Source: Cladocopium goreaui
Taxonomy: Eukaryota > Sar > Dinophyceae > Suessiales > Symbiodiniaceae
Length of the DNA stretch: 64,000 bases
Direction of reading: 5' to 3'
NCBI GenBank assembly: GCA_947184155.2
Contig: CAMXCT020000479.1
Coordinates: forward strand, 1-64,000
Below the pieces are notes generated by a model. It saw only the letters and a list, made by a program, of their open reading frames with translations, was not told the origin of the DNA and did no database searches. Position 1 is the stretch's first letter. Each line of letters starts with the position of its first letter. Of this stretch, positions 63,400 to 64,000 are shown piece after piece. The position numbers and the translations under genes were made by a program.

Positions 63400-63609
63400 C
63401 TATTTAAATAGTTCTTTCGAGGCAGACTGATTGCAATTTGGCTGGTCCTGAGCGGTCTGCAGCTCCATTTGAGCCGCGCTCCGCGGCGGGTTCTGCGAAC
63501 ATTCTGTCATCAGCTGGCTGATCCTCGCGGGCCTGAAGCCCTTCCTCCGAAGTGCTTGCCGCACCTCCACGTCGGTGCCGAGCACCACCTTCAGCCTAAG
63601 CACTTCCAG
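63400..63609 (-). CDS. GC-rich 3' exon, product unknown
   Basis: After ACGGCCCAG the frame reads LEVLRLKVVLGTDVEVRQAL then RKGFRPARISQLMTECSQNP and ends SASKELFK and TAG. Codon use is strongly GC-ending. If the stop is real, this is the last exon of a gene that extends beyond the window. If a donor lies before it, the exon at 62,739-62,975 could follow. Family not recognised. Confidence 0.58.
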   Translation of the reverse strand: MEVLRLKVVLGTDVEVRQALRRKGFRPARISQLMTECSQNPPRSAAQMELQTAQDQPNCNQSASKELFK

Positions 63610-63650
63610 CTGGGCCGTTCGGGGGGGGGGACCTCGTGGGCGGAAGACGG

Positions 63651-63651
<1 letters not shown>

Positions 63652-63684
<33 letters not shown>

Positions 63685-63960
63685 TACAGGCCTGCAGCCC
63701 CACCCCCCCTCATGGTCATGGTTCCAGTCCTGGTCATGGACTTCTCTCCCGCCCCCCGTGGGAATGGGACGGGTTTCTTGGTCATCATCTATCTACGTAC
63801 AGTATCTATGTATCTATGTATCTATGTCATCTATGTAATCTATCTAATCTATGTATCTATGTAATCTATGTATTTATGTATCTATGTCAATGTATCTATG
63901 TATGTATGCATGTATGTAAACATGTTAGTATGTTAGTACTTTTTTATGTATGTTCTCCCC
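63652..63960. repeat. TA tract and TCTATGTA minisatellite
   Basis: A perfect (AT)n run at 63,652-63,680 is followed by a C-rich block resembling the 61.3 kb minisatellite. A long series of ATCTATGT units follows at 63,795-63,930. Continues towards the window edge. Confidence 0.85.
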
Positions 63961-64000
63961 GCCTGCCTGTGGAAATGGGGAGGGTCTCTTGGTCATCATC

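Noticed and set aside
1..64000. CRISPR arrays, prokaryotic operons, integrons, phage or plasmid features
   Set aside because: No direct repeats with unique spacers, no Shine-Dalgarno-led ORF series and no recognisable prokaryotic genes; the sequence is eukaryotic in character.

Overview
The window looks like nuclear DNA of a dinoflagellate, most probably a Symbiodiniaceae-type alga. The reasons are small coding exons scattered between non-coding DNA, GT-AG introns with some apparent GC-AG donors, many microsatellites and minisatellites, a degenerate TTTAGGG-like tract, and short dispersed hairpin elements. I saw no rRNA, tRNA, spliced-leader RNA gene, CRISPR array, or prokaryotic operon signal. 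The taxonomic call is inference; no marker gene is present.

One gene is identified with confidence: a two-exon SLC35F6-type (drug/metabolite transporter superfamily) membrane transporter on the minus strand at 24,263-25,871. A second gene with a clear architecture lies at 52,543-53,711, minus strand: signal peptide, cysteine-rich ectodomain, single C-terminal transmembrane helix. Most other coding calls are exon-level. They are open frames with protein-like codon use flanked by splice-like sites, and several chain together in consistent phase (about 3.0-3.6, 6.6-7.2, 20.7-21.2, 23.3-23.6, 27.3-27.5, 30.5-31.1, 50.0-50.6 and 60.2-60.7 kb). Their products are not recognised. Most are on the minus strand, but plus-strand exons are interspersed (for example 10.8, 20.3, 33.4, 35.4, 40.1, 48.1 and 51.2 kb). 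Several loci are open on both strands, so strand is uncertain there.

Layout: 0-2.4 kb low complexity plus a hairpin element; 2.4-11 kb exon-like islands; 12.29-16.83 kb four unrelated tandem arrays lying end to end (16 bp, about 400 bp, about 300 bp and 7 bp units); 17-30 kb minus-strand exons including the transporter; 31.1-32.0 kb a C/G-tract element; 32-61.2 kb many exon-like ORFs with AT microsatellites and two more hairpin elements; 61.3-62.1 kb GC-rich minisatellite, TAG and TATG arrays; 62.7-63.6 kb two GC-rich exons. Exon calls were made by eye and many will need transcript support. The long ORFs inside the arrays (up to 474 codons) are judged to be repeat artefacts.
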